Shown here in pieces: positions 17,739 through 26,905 of a DNA stretch of 64,000 bases. The translations under genes were made by a program, and so were the position numbers. The notes beneath the pieces are model-generated. The model did no database searches. It was not told where the DNA came from and was given only the letters and a program-made list of their open reading frames with translations. The stretch is from Chlorobiota bacterium (GTDB lineage Bacteria; Bacteroidota; Ignavibacteria; OLB7), in contig JAQBOZ010000007.1 of assembly GCA_028287785.1 (NCBI GenBank), positions 1 to 64,000 on the forward strand, in the 5' to 3' direction. Position 1 is the stretch's first letter. Each line of letters begins with the position of its first letter.

Positions 17739-18881
17739 TCAGAGGCGCTTCGCGTACTCCGGCACGTCGATTTCGGCAGCTCCGCTCGCTCCATTACCGG
17801 CGGAAGCCCCAACCGCGCCATTCCCCTTTGCATTGTCATCGGCACTATTGCTATCCGCGCCGGCCCGCATGGTCTTATCCGGCTTCCCGCCTTTCGGGTC
17901 CTTTGCGCCGGCGGGGCTTTTGCTGTCGTCGGGCCCATCATACTTTCCTCCTCCCTCCACGGCTTTTTCGGCGATCTCCTCCGCGGCCTCCCGATCGCAA
18001 CTGGCCTCGCGCACCGCCACCGCGTTCTTCGACGGCTTGATCCGCGTGCCGAACCGCTCGGCATACACCTGCGTGAACTCGGCACCGAACAGCAGGATCT
18101 GCGATGTGTAATAAACCCAGACCAGCAGCACCACCACGGACCCGGCCGCGCCATAGGTGGAGGCGATGCTGCTGTTCCCCAGATACAGCCCGATCAGGAA
18201 CTTGCCGATCGTAAAGAGCACCGAGGTAACGCATGCGCCGATCCAGACATCCTTCCAGTCCAGCTCCACATCGGGAAGGATCTTGTAGATCATGGCGAAC
18301 AGAAGGGTGATCACGCCAAATGAAATGACCTGGTTGACCCCCTGCCAGATCAGGGCCGAGCCGGCGAACGAGTTGCCGAGATATGTTCCCAGCGCTGTCA
18401 GCGCGGCGCTCAGCACCAGCGAAACCAGCAGGAGGAACCCCACGCCGATCACGATCCCGAACGAGAGAAGCCGATCCTTCAGCAACCCCATGATCCCCCG
18501 CCCCGGCTTTGCCATCACATCCCAGATGGTGTTGAGGGAGTCCTGCAACTCCACGAACGCGCCGGTGGCACCCACCAGCAGCGTCACAAACCCGATGATG
18601 GTGGCGATGATGCTGTCGGACGGATGCCGGGCGTTTTCAAGCATCGTCTGGACCGCCTTGGCCCCCTCCACCCCCACCAGCCCGCGAAGCTGCTCCACGA
18701 TCTGCCCGCGTGCCGCCTCGTCACCGAAGAGCATCCCGGCGATTGCGATCGCGATCACCAGCACGGGCGCCAGCGAGAAGAGGGTATAGTAGGACAGGGC
18801 CGCGCCAAGCCGGGGACACTTGTCCTTGTCCCATTCGACCGCGGTTGATTTGATCATTTCCCAGAGGTTCTTCAGCTTCAT
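17739..18881 (-). CDS. YihY/BrkB-family inner-membrane protein
   Basis: The 380-residue protein begins MKLKNLWEMIKSTAVEWDKD and CPRLGAALSYYTLFSLAPVL, the family signature, followed by five further hydrophobic segments (for example IIATIIGFVTLLVGATGAFV and VVVLLVWVYYTSQILLFGAE). The family was once called RNase BN, but no nuclease activity has been established; it is thought to be a transporter or lipid-related membrane protein. The last 90 residues form a low-complexity hydrophilic tail rich in Asp, Lys, Gly and Ala, absent from most relatives. The ATG at 18881 follows GGAGAATGACAT. The topoisomerase gene follows 55 bp downstream on the same strand. Confidence 0.9.
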   Translation of the reverse strand: MKLKNLWEMIKSTAVEWDKDKCPRLGAALSYYTLFSLAPVLVIAIAIAGMLFGDEAARGQIVEQLRGLVGVEGAKAVQTMLENARHPSDSIIATIIGFVTLLVGATGAFVELQDSLNTIWDVMAKPGRGIMGLLKDRLLSFGIVIGVGFLLLVSLVLSAALTALGTYLGNSFAGSALIWQGVNQVISFGVITLLFAMIYKILPDVELDWKDVWIGACVTSVLFTIGKFLIGLYLGNSSIASTYGAAGSVVVLLVWVYYTSQILLFGAEFTQVYAERFGTRIKPSKNAVAVREASCDREAAEEIAEKAVEGGGKYDGPDDSKSPAGAKDPKGGKPDKTMRAGADSNSADDNAKGNGAVGASAGNGASGAAEIDVPEYAKRL

Positions 18882-19076
18882 ATGTCATTCTCCACGTATA
18901 TCCTCCATGCCATGCAATCTCCGTACCGTGTGACGGAAACCCCACACGACGGGGAACCGCGGGCTGCTGAACCGTGTTGAAATGTGATTCCTTTTGCCGG
19001 GTCGCCGCTCCAGGGCTACATTGCGTCACTTGCAGAATCAAACTGTTCTTCCATCAAACCTCGAACGACGCCTGCC

Positions 19077-20135
19077 ATGATTGAACGTATTCAGGAGCTT
19101 CTCGGAAACGACGCGGACTCTCTGCTCAACCATACCTGCACGACCATCCCGAAGGAATCGATTCATCTTCCCGGCCCGGACTTCATCGACCGCATCTTCG
19201 TGCCGTCGGACAGGAATATCCGCGTGCTCAATAATCTCGCGTGGATCTACGGCACCGGCCGCCTGGCGAAGACCGGGTATGTCTCCATCCTTCCGGTCGA
19301 TCAGGGGATCGAGCATTCCGCGGGGGCATCGTTCGCCCCGAACCCCGAATACTTCGATCCCGAGAACATCGTCCGCCTGGCGATCGAGGGGGGATGCAAC
19401 GCGGTGGCATCCACATTCGGCGTGCTGGGGATGACGGCAAGGAAGTACGCGCACAAGATCCCGTTCATCGTCAAGATCAATCATAACGAGCTGCTCACCT
19501 ATCCCAACAAGTTCGATCAGGTGATGTTCGGCACCATCGATCAGGCGCGCGACATGGGCGCGGCCGCGGTCGGCGCCACCATCTATTTCGGTTCCGATGA
19601 GGCAACCCGGCAGCTTACCGAGGTGGCCGAGTCGTTCGCCTATGCCCACGAGCTGGGGCTTGCCACCATCCTCTGGTGCTACCTCCGGAACCCGGCGTTC
19701 AACGTGAAGGGGGATAAGGACTATCATGTCTCCGCCGATCTCACCGGCCAGGCAAACCATCTCGGCGTCACCATCCAGGCCGATATCATCAAGCAGAAGC
19801 TCCCGGAGAACAACGGCGGCTATAACGCGCTCGGCTTCGGCAAGACCAGCAAACTGGTCTATGAGAAGCTGACCACCGATCACCCGATCGACCTGACCCG
19901 CTATCAGGTGGCGAACTGCTATATGGGACGCGCCGGGCTTATCAACTCCGGCGGCGCAAGCTCCGGCGAGGGGGATCTGGCGGAAGCGGTGAAGACGGCA
20001 GTGATCAACAAGCGCGCGGGAGGCACCGGCCTTATCAGCGGACGCAAGGCATTCCAGCGCCCGATGAAGGAAGGCGCCGGGCTCCTCAACGCGATTCAGG
20101 ATGTCTATCTGGATGCGGCGGTGACGGTGGCATAG
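19077..20135 (+). CDS. fbaB: Class I fructose-bisphosphate aldolase (FbaB/DhnA type)
   Basis: Cleaves fructose 1,6-bisphosphate in glycolysis, or runs in reverse in gluconeogenesis, using a Schiff-base lysine rather than a metal. The 352-residue TIM barrel shows [42 protein letters not shown] and the lysine K239 in [12 protein letters not shown], the usual DhnA-type Schiff-base position. The tail [20 protein letters not shown] is also conserved. The ATG at 19077 is chosen because similarity begins there; the open frame extends 31 codons upstream. It is monocistronic, ending at a hairpin before the convergent dprA. Confidence 0.93.
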   Translation: MIERIQELLGNDADSLLNHTCTTIPKESIHLPGPDFIDRIFVPSDRNIRVLNNLAWIYGTGRLAKTGYVSILPVDQGIEHSAGASFAPNPEYFDPENIVRLAIEGGCNAVASTFGVLGMTARKYAHKIPFIVKINHNELLTYPNKFDQVMFGTIDQARDMGAAAVGATIYFGSDEATRQLTEVAESFAYAHELGLATILWCYLRNPAFNVKGDKDYHVSADLTGQANHLGVTIQADIIKQKLPENNGGYNALGFGKTSKLVYEKLTTDHPIDLTRYQVANCYMGRAGLINSGGASSGEGDLAEAVKTAVINKRAGGTGLISGRKAFQRPMKEGAGLLNAIQDVYLDAAVTVA

Positions 20136-20149
20136 AAGAAAAGGTCGTG

Positions 20150-20172
20150 GGGGGTGCCATACGGACACCCCC
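20150..20172. terminator. Hairpin between convergent aldolase and dprA genes
   Basis: GGGGGTG (20150-20156) pairs with CACCCCC (20166-20172) in the 41-bp gap between two convergent stops. Its position argues for a shared terminator. Confidence 0.6.
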
Positions 20173-20176
20173 TTCC

Positions 20177-21265
20177 TCACCCCCGCAAAAACATCTTCCC
20201 CGCCATCTGCCGCACAAGCCCCTTGAACTCCAGCGAAAGAAGATTCACCAGCACCTCGTTCGATGCCATCTCCGTCGCGTCGCAGATTGCGTCCACGTGA
20301 ACCGGCTCGCCGCCGAGCACGTCGTAGATCTGCTGTTCAAAGAGGGAAAGATCCGGCGCGGGCGCGGCGCCATCCCTTTCGGGAATGGGGATATGATAGC
20401 CGACCGCGTCCAGCAGATCCTCCGGCGACTGCGTCAGCCGCGCACGGTCCGTCCGTATCAGCATATTGGTCCCCCGGCTCTTCGGCGATGAGATAGGCCC
20501 CGGCACGGCGAACACCTCGCGCCCCTGATCCAGCGCGAACCCCGCCGTTATCAGCGCGCCTCCACGCTCGTCGCTCTCCACCACCACCGTCCCGGCCGAT
20601 ATCCCGCTCACAATCCTGTTCCGCTGCGGGAAGTAGGGGCGCAGCGCCTTCACCCCGAACGGATATTCGCTGATTACCGCGCCATGATCCCTGATCCTCT
20701 CCGCCAGCCCGGCGGAAATCGCCGGCTGAATCGCGTCAAGCCCGGAGGCTATCACCGCGATCGTTCGTCCGCCGGCCCGCATTGCCGCAGCGTGGGCGTA
20801 CGTGTCGATCCCACGGGCAAGCCCGCTTACCACCGTTACCCCCGCGAACGCGAACCGCTCGGCGTATCTCTCCGCCGCCAGGCGCCCGTACACGCTTGCC
20901 CCGCGCGTCCCCACGATGGCAATGGCGCGCGCATCCCCCTCCTGGATCTCTCCCATCACATAGAGCGTGATCGGCGGGGCGTAGATCTGCCGGAGCGCAT
21001 CGGGATAGCGATCGTCCCAGAACTGAATGATCGCCGCCCCGAGCTTTGCCGCCATCCCGACCTGCGCCGCGGCACGCTCCATGTACGGCTCCGACGCGCG
21101 TATCGCGGAGAGCGCGGCACGCCGCAGGCCAAGCGCCGCCAGCTCCTCGTCCGGCGCGGTGATGATCTCCCGGAAGGATGCTCCGCTCTCGGCCAGCGCG
21201 CGGAGCGCCGCCGACGTAATCCCCGGCAGATAGCCGAGCGCCAGAATATCGGGTTGCGACAGCAT
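20177..21265 (-). CDS. dprA: DNA-processing protein DprA
   Basis: DprA (Smf) binds incoming single-stranded DNA and loads RecA during natural transformation. The 362-residue protein has an N-terminal helix-hairpin-helix-like part, a Rossmann-like core with VVSGLARGIDTYAHAAAMRA, TIAVIASGLD and GGALITAGFALDQGREVFAV, and a C-terminal winged helix (about 300-362, LSLFEQQIYDVLGGEPVHVD). All regions normally found are present. It lies 31 bp downstream of the phosphohexomutase gene, likely in one transcript. Other competence genes are not in the window. Confidence 0.95.
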   Translation of the reverse strand: MLSQPDILALGYLPGITSAALRALAESGASFREIITAPDEELAALGLRRAALSAIRASEPYMERAAAQVGMAAKLGAAIIQFWDDRYPDALRQIYAPPITLYVMGEIQEGDARAIAIVGTRGASVYGRLAAERYAERFAFAGVTVVSGLARGIDTYAHAAAMRAGGRTIAVIASGLDAIQPAISAGLAERIRDHGAVISEYPFGVKALRPYFPQRNRIVSGISAGTVVVESDERGGALITAGFALDQGREVFAVPGPISSPKSRGTNMLIRTDRARLTQSPEDLLDAVGYHIPIPERDGAAPAPDLSLFEQQIYDVLGGEPVHVDAICDATEMASNEVLVNLLSLEFKGLVRQMAGKMFLRG

Positions 21266-21296
21266 CGGGCCAGCCCCTGAATGGAATGATGGTTGA

Positions 21297-22697
21297 TTAC
21301 CGCATCGTCGCGGGATGTTCCGTCATCAGGCGGATCTTCGCCAGGAATGTATCGGCCAGCTCCTCCGCCTCCGCCCGCGTGGGGGCCTCGGCAATCACCC
21401 GGATGATCGGCTCCGTGTTCGATGCGCGCAGGTGAACCCACGACCGCTCGAAATCGATCTTCAGGCCATCATCGGTGGTGATGCGCGCGCCATCGCCGGC
21501 GGCCGATTCCATCCCCTTCAGCATCGTCGCGGTATCGGTTCCCGGCGCCAGATCGGCCCTCCGCTTGACGATTTCGTACGACGGCAGATCGCCCCGCAGC
21601 ATGGAGAGCGTGCCGCCATGTTCCAGCAGATGCTGAAGAGTGATGATGATCCCCGCCAGCGAATCGCGACCGTAGTGGAGCTCCGGGAGAATCACCCCCC
21701 CCGATCCCTCGCCGCCGATCACCGCCCCCGACTCCTTCATCCTTCGCGCCACATTGATCTCGCCGACCGGCGTCCTGAGCACGCGTGCGCCGTATCTGGC
21801 CGCCACATCCTCCACGGCCCGCGTCGTTGAAAGGTTGACCACCGCGAGCAGCTCCGCGTCGGCATCGCGGCCACGCTCCCAGCGGAGGATGAAATCGGCG
21901 GCCTGCGTGATGGTGTATTCCTCGCCGAACGGCGCCCCGTTCTCATCGATCAGCACCAGGCGATCGGCGTCCGGATCGACCGCGATGCCCAGATCCGCGC
22001 CGCCGGCGATCACGGCATCCGCCAGCAGGGTGAGGTTCTCCGGCAGCGGCTCCGGCGTGTGAGGAAAGCTCCCGCTCCCATCGCAGAACAGAGGGATCAC
22101 CTCGCAGCCGCAGCGTTCCAGCAGCCGCGGCACGATCACCGATCCCGAGGCGTTGACGGCATCGACGACAACCTTGAAGGCGCGCCCCTGAAGGCCGTCC
22201 ACGGTCACGAACGGAAGCGCCAGCGCCAGCTCGATATGCCGGTTCAGATCCCCCTCCGCGTCGGCGCGGGAACCGATTTCCCTCCAGCCCGCGTACGAGC
22301 GCGGCTCCCGCCGATCGGCGATGGCGAAGAAGCGGACGCAATCCTCGGGGCTCAGAAATATCCCGTCGCCGTTGAGGAACTTCAGCCCGTTCCACTCCGA
22401 GGGATTGTGTGATGCGGTGATCGATATCCCCCCGACCGCCTCCGACTTCTCGGTCGCAAGCTGCACGGTGGGAGTCGGGGCCACGCCGATGACGCGAGCC
22501 TTGGAGCCGCAGGCCCGCACCGTGCCCACCACGATCTCCTCGATCCAGCTCCCGCTGGGGCGCCCGTCGCGGCCAACGACGATGATTCCCGTCCCCGCAT
22601 ATTCGGTGAACGCCGCAACGTAGCGGACGATAAGATCCGGTATAAGCCCGTCACCAATGGTGCCGCGGAGGCCCGATATTGAACGTATGAATGGCAT
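21297..22697 (-). CDS. glmM: Phosphohexomutase, phosphoglucosamine mutase-like
   Basis: The 466-residue protein belongs to the alpha-D-phosphohexomutase superfamily: RSISGLRGTIGDGL at the start, the active-site phosphoserine S96 in ITASHNPSEWNGLK, the metal loop DPDADR (241-246), the sugar-binding GGEGSGG and the phosphate-binding RASNTEPIIRV near the end. The best guess is GlmM, which makes glucosamine 1-phosphate for peptidoglycan, but phosphomanno- and phosphoglucomutases share these motifs. The ATG at 22697 begins the conserved N-terminus; the upstream open extension is ignored. dprA follows 31 bp downstream; ptsN is divergent. Confidence 0.88.
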   Translation of the reverse strand: MPFIRSISGLRGTIGDGLIPDLIVRYVAAFTEYAGTGIIVVGRDGRPSGSWIEEIVVGTVRACGSKARVIGVAPTPTVQLATEKSEAVGGISITASHNPSEWNGLKFLNGDGIFLSPEDCVRFFAIADRREPRSYAGWREIGSRADAEGDLNRHIELALALPFVTVDGLQGRAFKVVVDAVNASGSVIVPRLLERCGCEVIPLFCDGSGSFPHTPEPLPENLTLLADAVIAGGADLGIAVDPDADRLVLIDENGAPFGEEYTITQAADFILRWERGRDADAELLAVVNLSTTRAVEDVAARYGARVLRTPVGEINVARRMKESGAVIGGEGSGGVILPELHYGRDSLAGIIITLQHLLEHGGTLSMLRGDLPSYEIVKRRADLAPGTDTATMLKGMESAAGDGARITTDDGLKIDFERSWVHLRASNTEPIIRVIAEAPTRAEAEELADTFLAKIRLMTEHPATMR

Positions 22698-22888
22698 TGC
22701 GTGATTTCGATTGTGCGATTGAAACGGCCCCGATGGTCCGGCGCGCGCGCCGCCGCCGGAGGGGCCGGGGCGAAGATACGGGTTCGGATGCAACAGATGG
22801 TGTTATCCAATCCGGTTGCGGGGAGCTTCACGGGAGTTTTTTCGTATGTTTGCCGTCCTTAAACTCTCAACCTTCGAGCGTATCCCTT

Positions 22889-23359
22889 ATGCATATCTCC
22901 TCCATCCTCGAAGAGCAGTTCATTGCGATCAAGCTCCCGGCGACGACCAAGGAACAGGCCCTCAACAGCATTATCGACATGCTTGGCACTTCCGGGAAAG
23001 TCACCAACCTGGAGAAGGTCCGCACGGCGATTCTGGAACGCGAAAAGCTGATGAGCACCGGCGTGGGGCACGGCTTCGCGATCCCGCACGGCAAGACCGA
23101 CGCATTGCAGGATATCGTCGCCGCGTTCGCGATCACCGAACAGCCGATCGACTTTCAGGCGCTGGACAACCAGCCGGTTCAGTTGATCTTCCTGCTGGTC
23201 GGCAAGGAGACGCATGTGGGGACCCATCTCAAGCTGCTGAGCCGCATCAGCCGGCTTATGAACAACGAATCGTTCCGCCATCAGCTTCTTGAGGCAACGA
23301 CCCCGGCGGAGGTTCTCCATCTGTTCGATCAGGAAGAGCATCGTTATTTCGAATCATGA
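22889..23359 (+). CDS. ptsN: PTS IIA-like nitrogen-regulatory protein
   Basis: A 156-residue IIA-fructose/nitrogen-type domain. H67 in GVGHGFAIPHGKTDAL is the phosphorylated histidine, followed by the conserved IAAFAITEQPIDFQALDNQP and VQLIFLLVGKE. In most bacteria PtsN acts in a regulatory phosphorelay rather than sugar import, influencing potassium and nitrogen homeostasis. No EI or HPr gene is nearby. The ATG at 22889 is chosen because the domain starts there. It shares a divergent promoter region (22698-22888) with the phosphohexomutase gene and ends at an intrinsic terminator. Confidence 0.9.
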   Translation: MHISSILEEQFIAIKLPATTKEQALNSIIDMLGTSGKVTNLEKVRTAILEREKLMSTGVGHGFAIPHGKTDALQDIVAAFAITEQPIDFQALDNQPVQLIFLLVGKETHVGTHLKLLSRISRLMNNESFRHQLLEATTPAEVLHLFDQEEHRYFES

Positions 23360-23405
23360 AACGGAAGGCGCGCTGATCACCGTGTTCGATAGAGGTTCCT
23401 TTCGC

Positions 23406-23430
23406 CGCCCTTCCATGAAGGGCGTTTTCA
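23406..23430 (+). terminator. Intrinsic terminator after ptsN
   Basis: CGCCCTT (23406-23412) pairs with AAGGGCG (23418-23424) across a 5-nt loop and is followed by TTTTCATT. It lies between ptsN and hisS, so hisS likely has its own promoter or depends on read-through. Confidence 0.75.
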
Positions 23431-23452
23431 TTCAGATTCCATCCCGCGTGCT

Positions 23453-24790
23453 ATGACCTATCAATCCCTCAAGGGCTTCCCCGATATCCTTCCCGATGCG
23501 GCCGCCGGCTGGCGCAGGCTTGAAAGCGTGATCCACGAGCTGGCCCGCAGGTTCGGCTACGGCGAAATCCGGCTCCCGATGCTGGAATCCACCGACCTCT
23601 TCGCCCGCGGCGTTGGCGAGGGAACCGATATCGTCGGCAAGGAGATGTACAGCTTTCTCGACAAATCGGACCCGCCGGAATCGTTGACGCTGCGGCCGGA
23701 GCTTACCGCCAGCGCGGCGCGCGCGTTCGTGCAGCACAGCATGGCGCAGGCGCAGCCGATCACCAAATGGTATTACATCGGCCCGATGTTCCGCTACGAG
23801 CAGCCGCAGGCGGGTCGGTTCCGGCAGTTCCATCAGTTCGGCCTGGAGCTCTACGGCTCGCCGAACCCGGAGGCTGACGCCGAGGTGATCATCGCGGGCG
23901 CGGAGCTGCTCCGGATGCTGGGGCTTACCAACTACAAACTCCGCCTCAACTCGATAGGCACGGCGGAGGAACGGGCGGCCTATCGCACGGCGCTGCTTGA
24001 GTATCTGACGCCCCTCAGCGGCGATCTGAGCCAGGAGAGCGTGCGCCGGATGGAGAAGAACCCCCTGCGCGTGCTCGACTCGAAAAAGGCGGAGGATATC
24101 CGTGCCACGGCCGATGCGCCGAAGATCCTCGACGTTCTCCAGGAGGAATCGCGCGAGCATTTCGAGCGGGTCAAGGGGTTGCTGGCGGCCTCCGGCGTGG
24201 AGTTCACGATCGACCACCGTCTGGTGCGCGGGCTGGATTACTACACGCGGACGGCGTTCGAGTTCCAGGGGCTGGATCTGGGGGCGCAGGATGCTCTGGG
24301 CGGCGGAGGGCGCTACGATATGCTGATCGAGCAGGTCGGCGGGAAGAGCACGCCGGCGGTCGGGTTCAGTTTCGGGATGGAGCGGCTGCTGATCGCGCTT
24401 CAGCACGCGGGGCTGGCCGGCGATATGGCGCCGGAGGAAGATGTCTATGTGATCGGCCTGGATGACGCATCGCGGGCATGGGCGGCAACGGCAACAGCGG
24501 AATTCCGCGCCGCCGGCCTCTCCGCCGAATGCGACCTCCTCCGCCGCTCGATGAAGGCGCAGATGCGCGAGGCGAACAGGCGCGGCGCGCGCGCGGTGGT
24601 GATCGTTGGCGGCGATGAGCTGGCCGGGCGGCACGCGCAGGTGAAGGATCTGGCGAGCGGCGATCAGAAAGCCATCGGCTTCGACGATCTGCTGGGCGAG
24701 CTGAAGGGGCTGCTGGCACGTCCGGCGGCTCCGCACACGGTTCCGGCCCCGGTGCAGCCCGACAGGACCGAGCCGATATCGGAATCGTAA
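23453..24790 (+). CDS. hisS: Histidyl-tRNA synthetase
   Basis: Charges tRNA-His with histidine. The 445-residue class II synthetase shows motif 1 around RFGYGEIRLPMLESTDLFAR, GVGEGTDIVGKEMYSF, motif 2 in TKWYYIGPMFRYEQPQAGRF, the HisRS-specific RGLDYYTRTAFEF and motif 3 in GFSFGMERLLIAL. The anticodon-binding domain is at about 330-425. A roughly 20-residue Pro-rich tail (PAAPHTVPAPVQPDRTEP) extends beyond the usual end. It begins a run of plus-strand genes that continues through the PKD/Ig protein. Confidence 0.96.
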   Translation: MTYQSLKGFPDILPDAAAGWRRLESVIHELARRFGYGEIRLPMLESTDLFARGVGEGTDIVGKEMYSFLDKSDPPESLTLRPELTASAARAFVQHSMAQAQPITKWYYIGPMFRYEQPQAGRFRQFHQFGLELYGSPNPEADAEVIIAGAELLRMLGLTNYKLRLNSIGTAEERAAYRTALLEYLTPLSGDLSQESVRRMEKNPLRVLDSKKAEDIRATADAPKILDVLQEESREHFERVKGLLAASGVEFTIDHRLVRGLDYYTRTAFEFQGLDLGAQDALGGGGRYDMLIEQVGGKSTPAVGFSFGMERLLIALQHAGLAGDMAPEEDVYVIGLDDASRAWAATATAEFRAAGLSAECDLLRRSMKAQMREANRRGARAVVIVGGDELAGRHAQVKDLASGDQKAIGFDDLLGELKGLLARPAAPHTVPAPVQPDRTEPISES

Positions 24791-24851
24791 ACCGGGATAT
24801 GGCGGGCGAAGGAACCATCGGCCGGACCATCTCACACTCAATCGATCATCG

Positions 24852-25250
24852 ATGACCCTCGCCGAATTCACGATCACGCTCCGCCTCCGTCGCGAGGAGG
24901 AGAGCAACCGCACCTGGACGGTATTCCGCGTGGCGACCGTCCGGGAGTTCCGGATGTTCCGCTACAGGATTCAGATGGACGGCGGGCTGGATGCCGGCGC
25001 AAGGACGTTCGATTTCCGCATCCACGGTGTGCAGGCGCCCACCAACCTGATGCCGGAGACCGGCGCGGCGTTCACGGAGCTTGCCTTCCCGGATCTCGAC
25101 GGCGAGTACCGCGTGCGGCTGGCCGGCGCCAGGAACGCCGAGGAGTTCTCATTTATCGTATCGGCGGGGAGGATCGCGCTGCTTCCGCTTCCGGCCGGGA
25201 GCACGCTGAGCGTGGGGATTGAAAAAGAGGTTGAGAACGTTCGCCAGTAA
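24852..25250 (+). CDS. Hypothetical protein
   Basis: A 132-residue soluble protein that I do not recognise. It is rich in charged and aromatic residues (TLRLRREEESNRTWTVFRVA, MFRYRIQMDGGLDAGARTFD) and predicted mostly beta, with no signal peptide, membrane helix or cysteine. It sits 61 bp after hisS and 138 bp before a histidine kinase on the same strand. Codon usage resembles its neighbours, and the antisense frame is shorter and less protein-like, which supports it as real. Confidence 0.55.
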   Translation: MTLAEFTITLRLRREEESNRTWTVFRVATVREFRMFRYRIQMDGGLDAGARTFDFRIHGVQAPTNLMPETGAAFTELAFPDLDGEYRVRLAGARNAEEFSFIVSAGRIALLPLPAGSTLSVGIEKEVENVRQ

Positions 25251-25388
25251 CGCGATCTTGGCGACCCGTTCGTCGAATAGACGACATATCGGCGGGCGTG
25301 AACGCTCAGGGCCATTGTTCGCGGCCTCGGCCGATCGCAGCTTCATGGAATCGCAATTCCGCGCCCGCTCTTACCTGAATTCCCTCGG

Positions 25389-26744
25389 ATGGCGACACTA
25401 CTGAAAACCATCAGACGCCCCGTTTCGGCCAACATCAAGATTGCGCTGGTGATTCTGGCGTTCCTGATCGTGGCCGGCACGCTCTTCTTCACCAATCGGC
25501 TGGTGGGTGAGCTGAAGACGAGAGAGAACAGAACCATCCAGTTCTACGCGAACACCTATCGCAGCCTTGCAAGCGTTCAGGAGGTGTCGGAGGAGGCGAT
25601 GCATTCCACCGACGTTCTCTCCGGCGTCCTCTACGATATCACGAAGATGATCGACTTCCCGATGATCACCACCGATGCCGATCGGAAGATTCAGGGACGG
25701 CTGGACACCATCACCGGCAAGGTGAAATCGTACGATGATCAGGTTCGGAATGTCGATTACGACTCCGGCGCGCCGATAGAGCAACAGCGGGTGGAACTCC
25801 AGAACAGAATCGTCGAGATGGGGCAGTATCACGACCCTATTCCCATCTACTATATCCAGAACAGTGATTCGACGGTCATCAATTACGTCTACTATGATGA
25901 ATCCAGCATCATCAAGGAGATCCGTCTGCTCCCCTATGTGGGGATCGTGATCATCTCGATGTTCATCTTCGTCGGCTATATCAGCTTCAGCCATGTGAAG
26001 CGGAACGAGCAGTCGAATATCTGGGTGGGGATGGCGAAGGAGACGGCGCATCAGCTCGGCACGCCGCTCAGTTCGCTGCTTGGCTGGATAGAGCTGCTTC
26101 GCTACACGCCGGAGGATACCGATCAGGTGCTGGAGGCGGCCGACGAGATGCAGCGGGATGTGGAGCGGCTGAACAAGATCGCCCATCGATTCTCGAAGAT
26201 CGGCTCGGCGGCGGAGGTGAAGGTGGTGGAGCTGAACGCCGTCCTCAGGCACGTGGTCACCTATTTCGAGCGACGACTTCCGCATCTGGGAAAGAAGGTG
26301 GCGCTGACGCTTGATGAATCGGCCCCCGCATATGTGGCGATCAACACCGACCTGTTCGAATGGGTGTTCGAGAATCTGGTCCGCAACGCGGCGGACGCGA
26401 TCGACCATCCGGACGGGAAGATCAGAATGCGCGTCCATGAGGTGCGCGGGGTGGTGGTGATCGACGTAAGCGACAACGGTCGCGGGATCGACCCGAAGAA
26501 CAAGAAGGACATCTTCCGTCCCGGCTTCTCCACCAAGACGCGTGGCTGGGGTCTGGGGCTCTCGCTGGCGAAGCGGATCGTGGAGGAGTATCACGGTGGG
26601 AGGATCTTCGTCAAGAACTCCTCATCGTCCGGGACCACGTTCAGGATACGCCTTCCGGCGGTGGAGGCGGAGATCATCAACGGCAAACCGAAGCAGAAGA
26701 TCAGCCCGTTCCGGATGAGGCTTGAGGAGCTGCGCGCCAGGTAG
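25389..26744 (+). CDS. Membrane sensor histidine kinase
   Basis: The 451-residue protein has TM1 at about 18-36, a periplasmic loop of about 145 residues (37-179) with no named fold, and TM2 at about 180-200. The dimerisation/phosphoacceptor region has H221 in AKETAHQLGTPLSSLLGWIE, a motif typical of Bacteroidota/Chlorobi kinases. The ATPase domain carries N-box FENLVRNAADAID, G1 DVSDNGRGID and G2 GWGLGLSLAKRI. No response regulator is adjacent; it may partner with the orphan NtrC-type or CheY-like regulators elsewhere in the window, but nothing in the sequence links them. Confidence 0.93.
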   Translation: MATLLKTIRRPVSANIKIALVILAFLIVAGTLFFTNRLVGELKTRENRTIQFYANTYRSLASVQEVSEEAMHSTDVLSGVLYDITKMIDFPMITTDADRKIQGRLDTITGKVKSYDDQVRNVDYDSGAPIEQQRVELQNRIVEMGQYHDPIPIYYIQNSDSTVINYVYYDESSIIKEIRLLPYVGIVIISMFIFVGYISFSHVKRNEQSNIWVGMAKETAHQLGTPLSSLLGWIELLRYTPEDTDQVLEAADEMQRDVERLNKIAHRFSKIGSAAEVKVVELNAVLRHVVTYFERRLPHLGKKVALTLDESAPAYVAINTDLFEWVFENLVRNAADAIDHPDGKIRMRVHEVRGVVVIDVSDNGRGIDPKNKKDIFRPGFSTKTRGWGLGLSLAKRIVEEYHGGRIFVKNSSSSGTTFRIRLPAVEAEIINGKPKQKISPFRMRLEELRAR

Positions 26745-26905
26745 CGGCGCATGCTCCGGCCGGTTCGAAAGAAATTGCAGCGGGCGTGGAGATCCCTTCG
26801 GTTGCGGTTATATTGATGGTCCTTCTCCGCGCCGCGGGCCGTAATCCTTCAATCGTTCGCATGGAAGGGGCCGCTCCTCCGGTTCATCCAGAATTCACAA
26901 ACGAC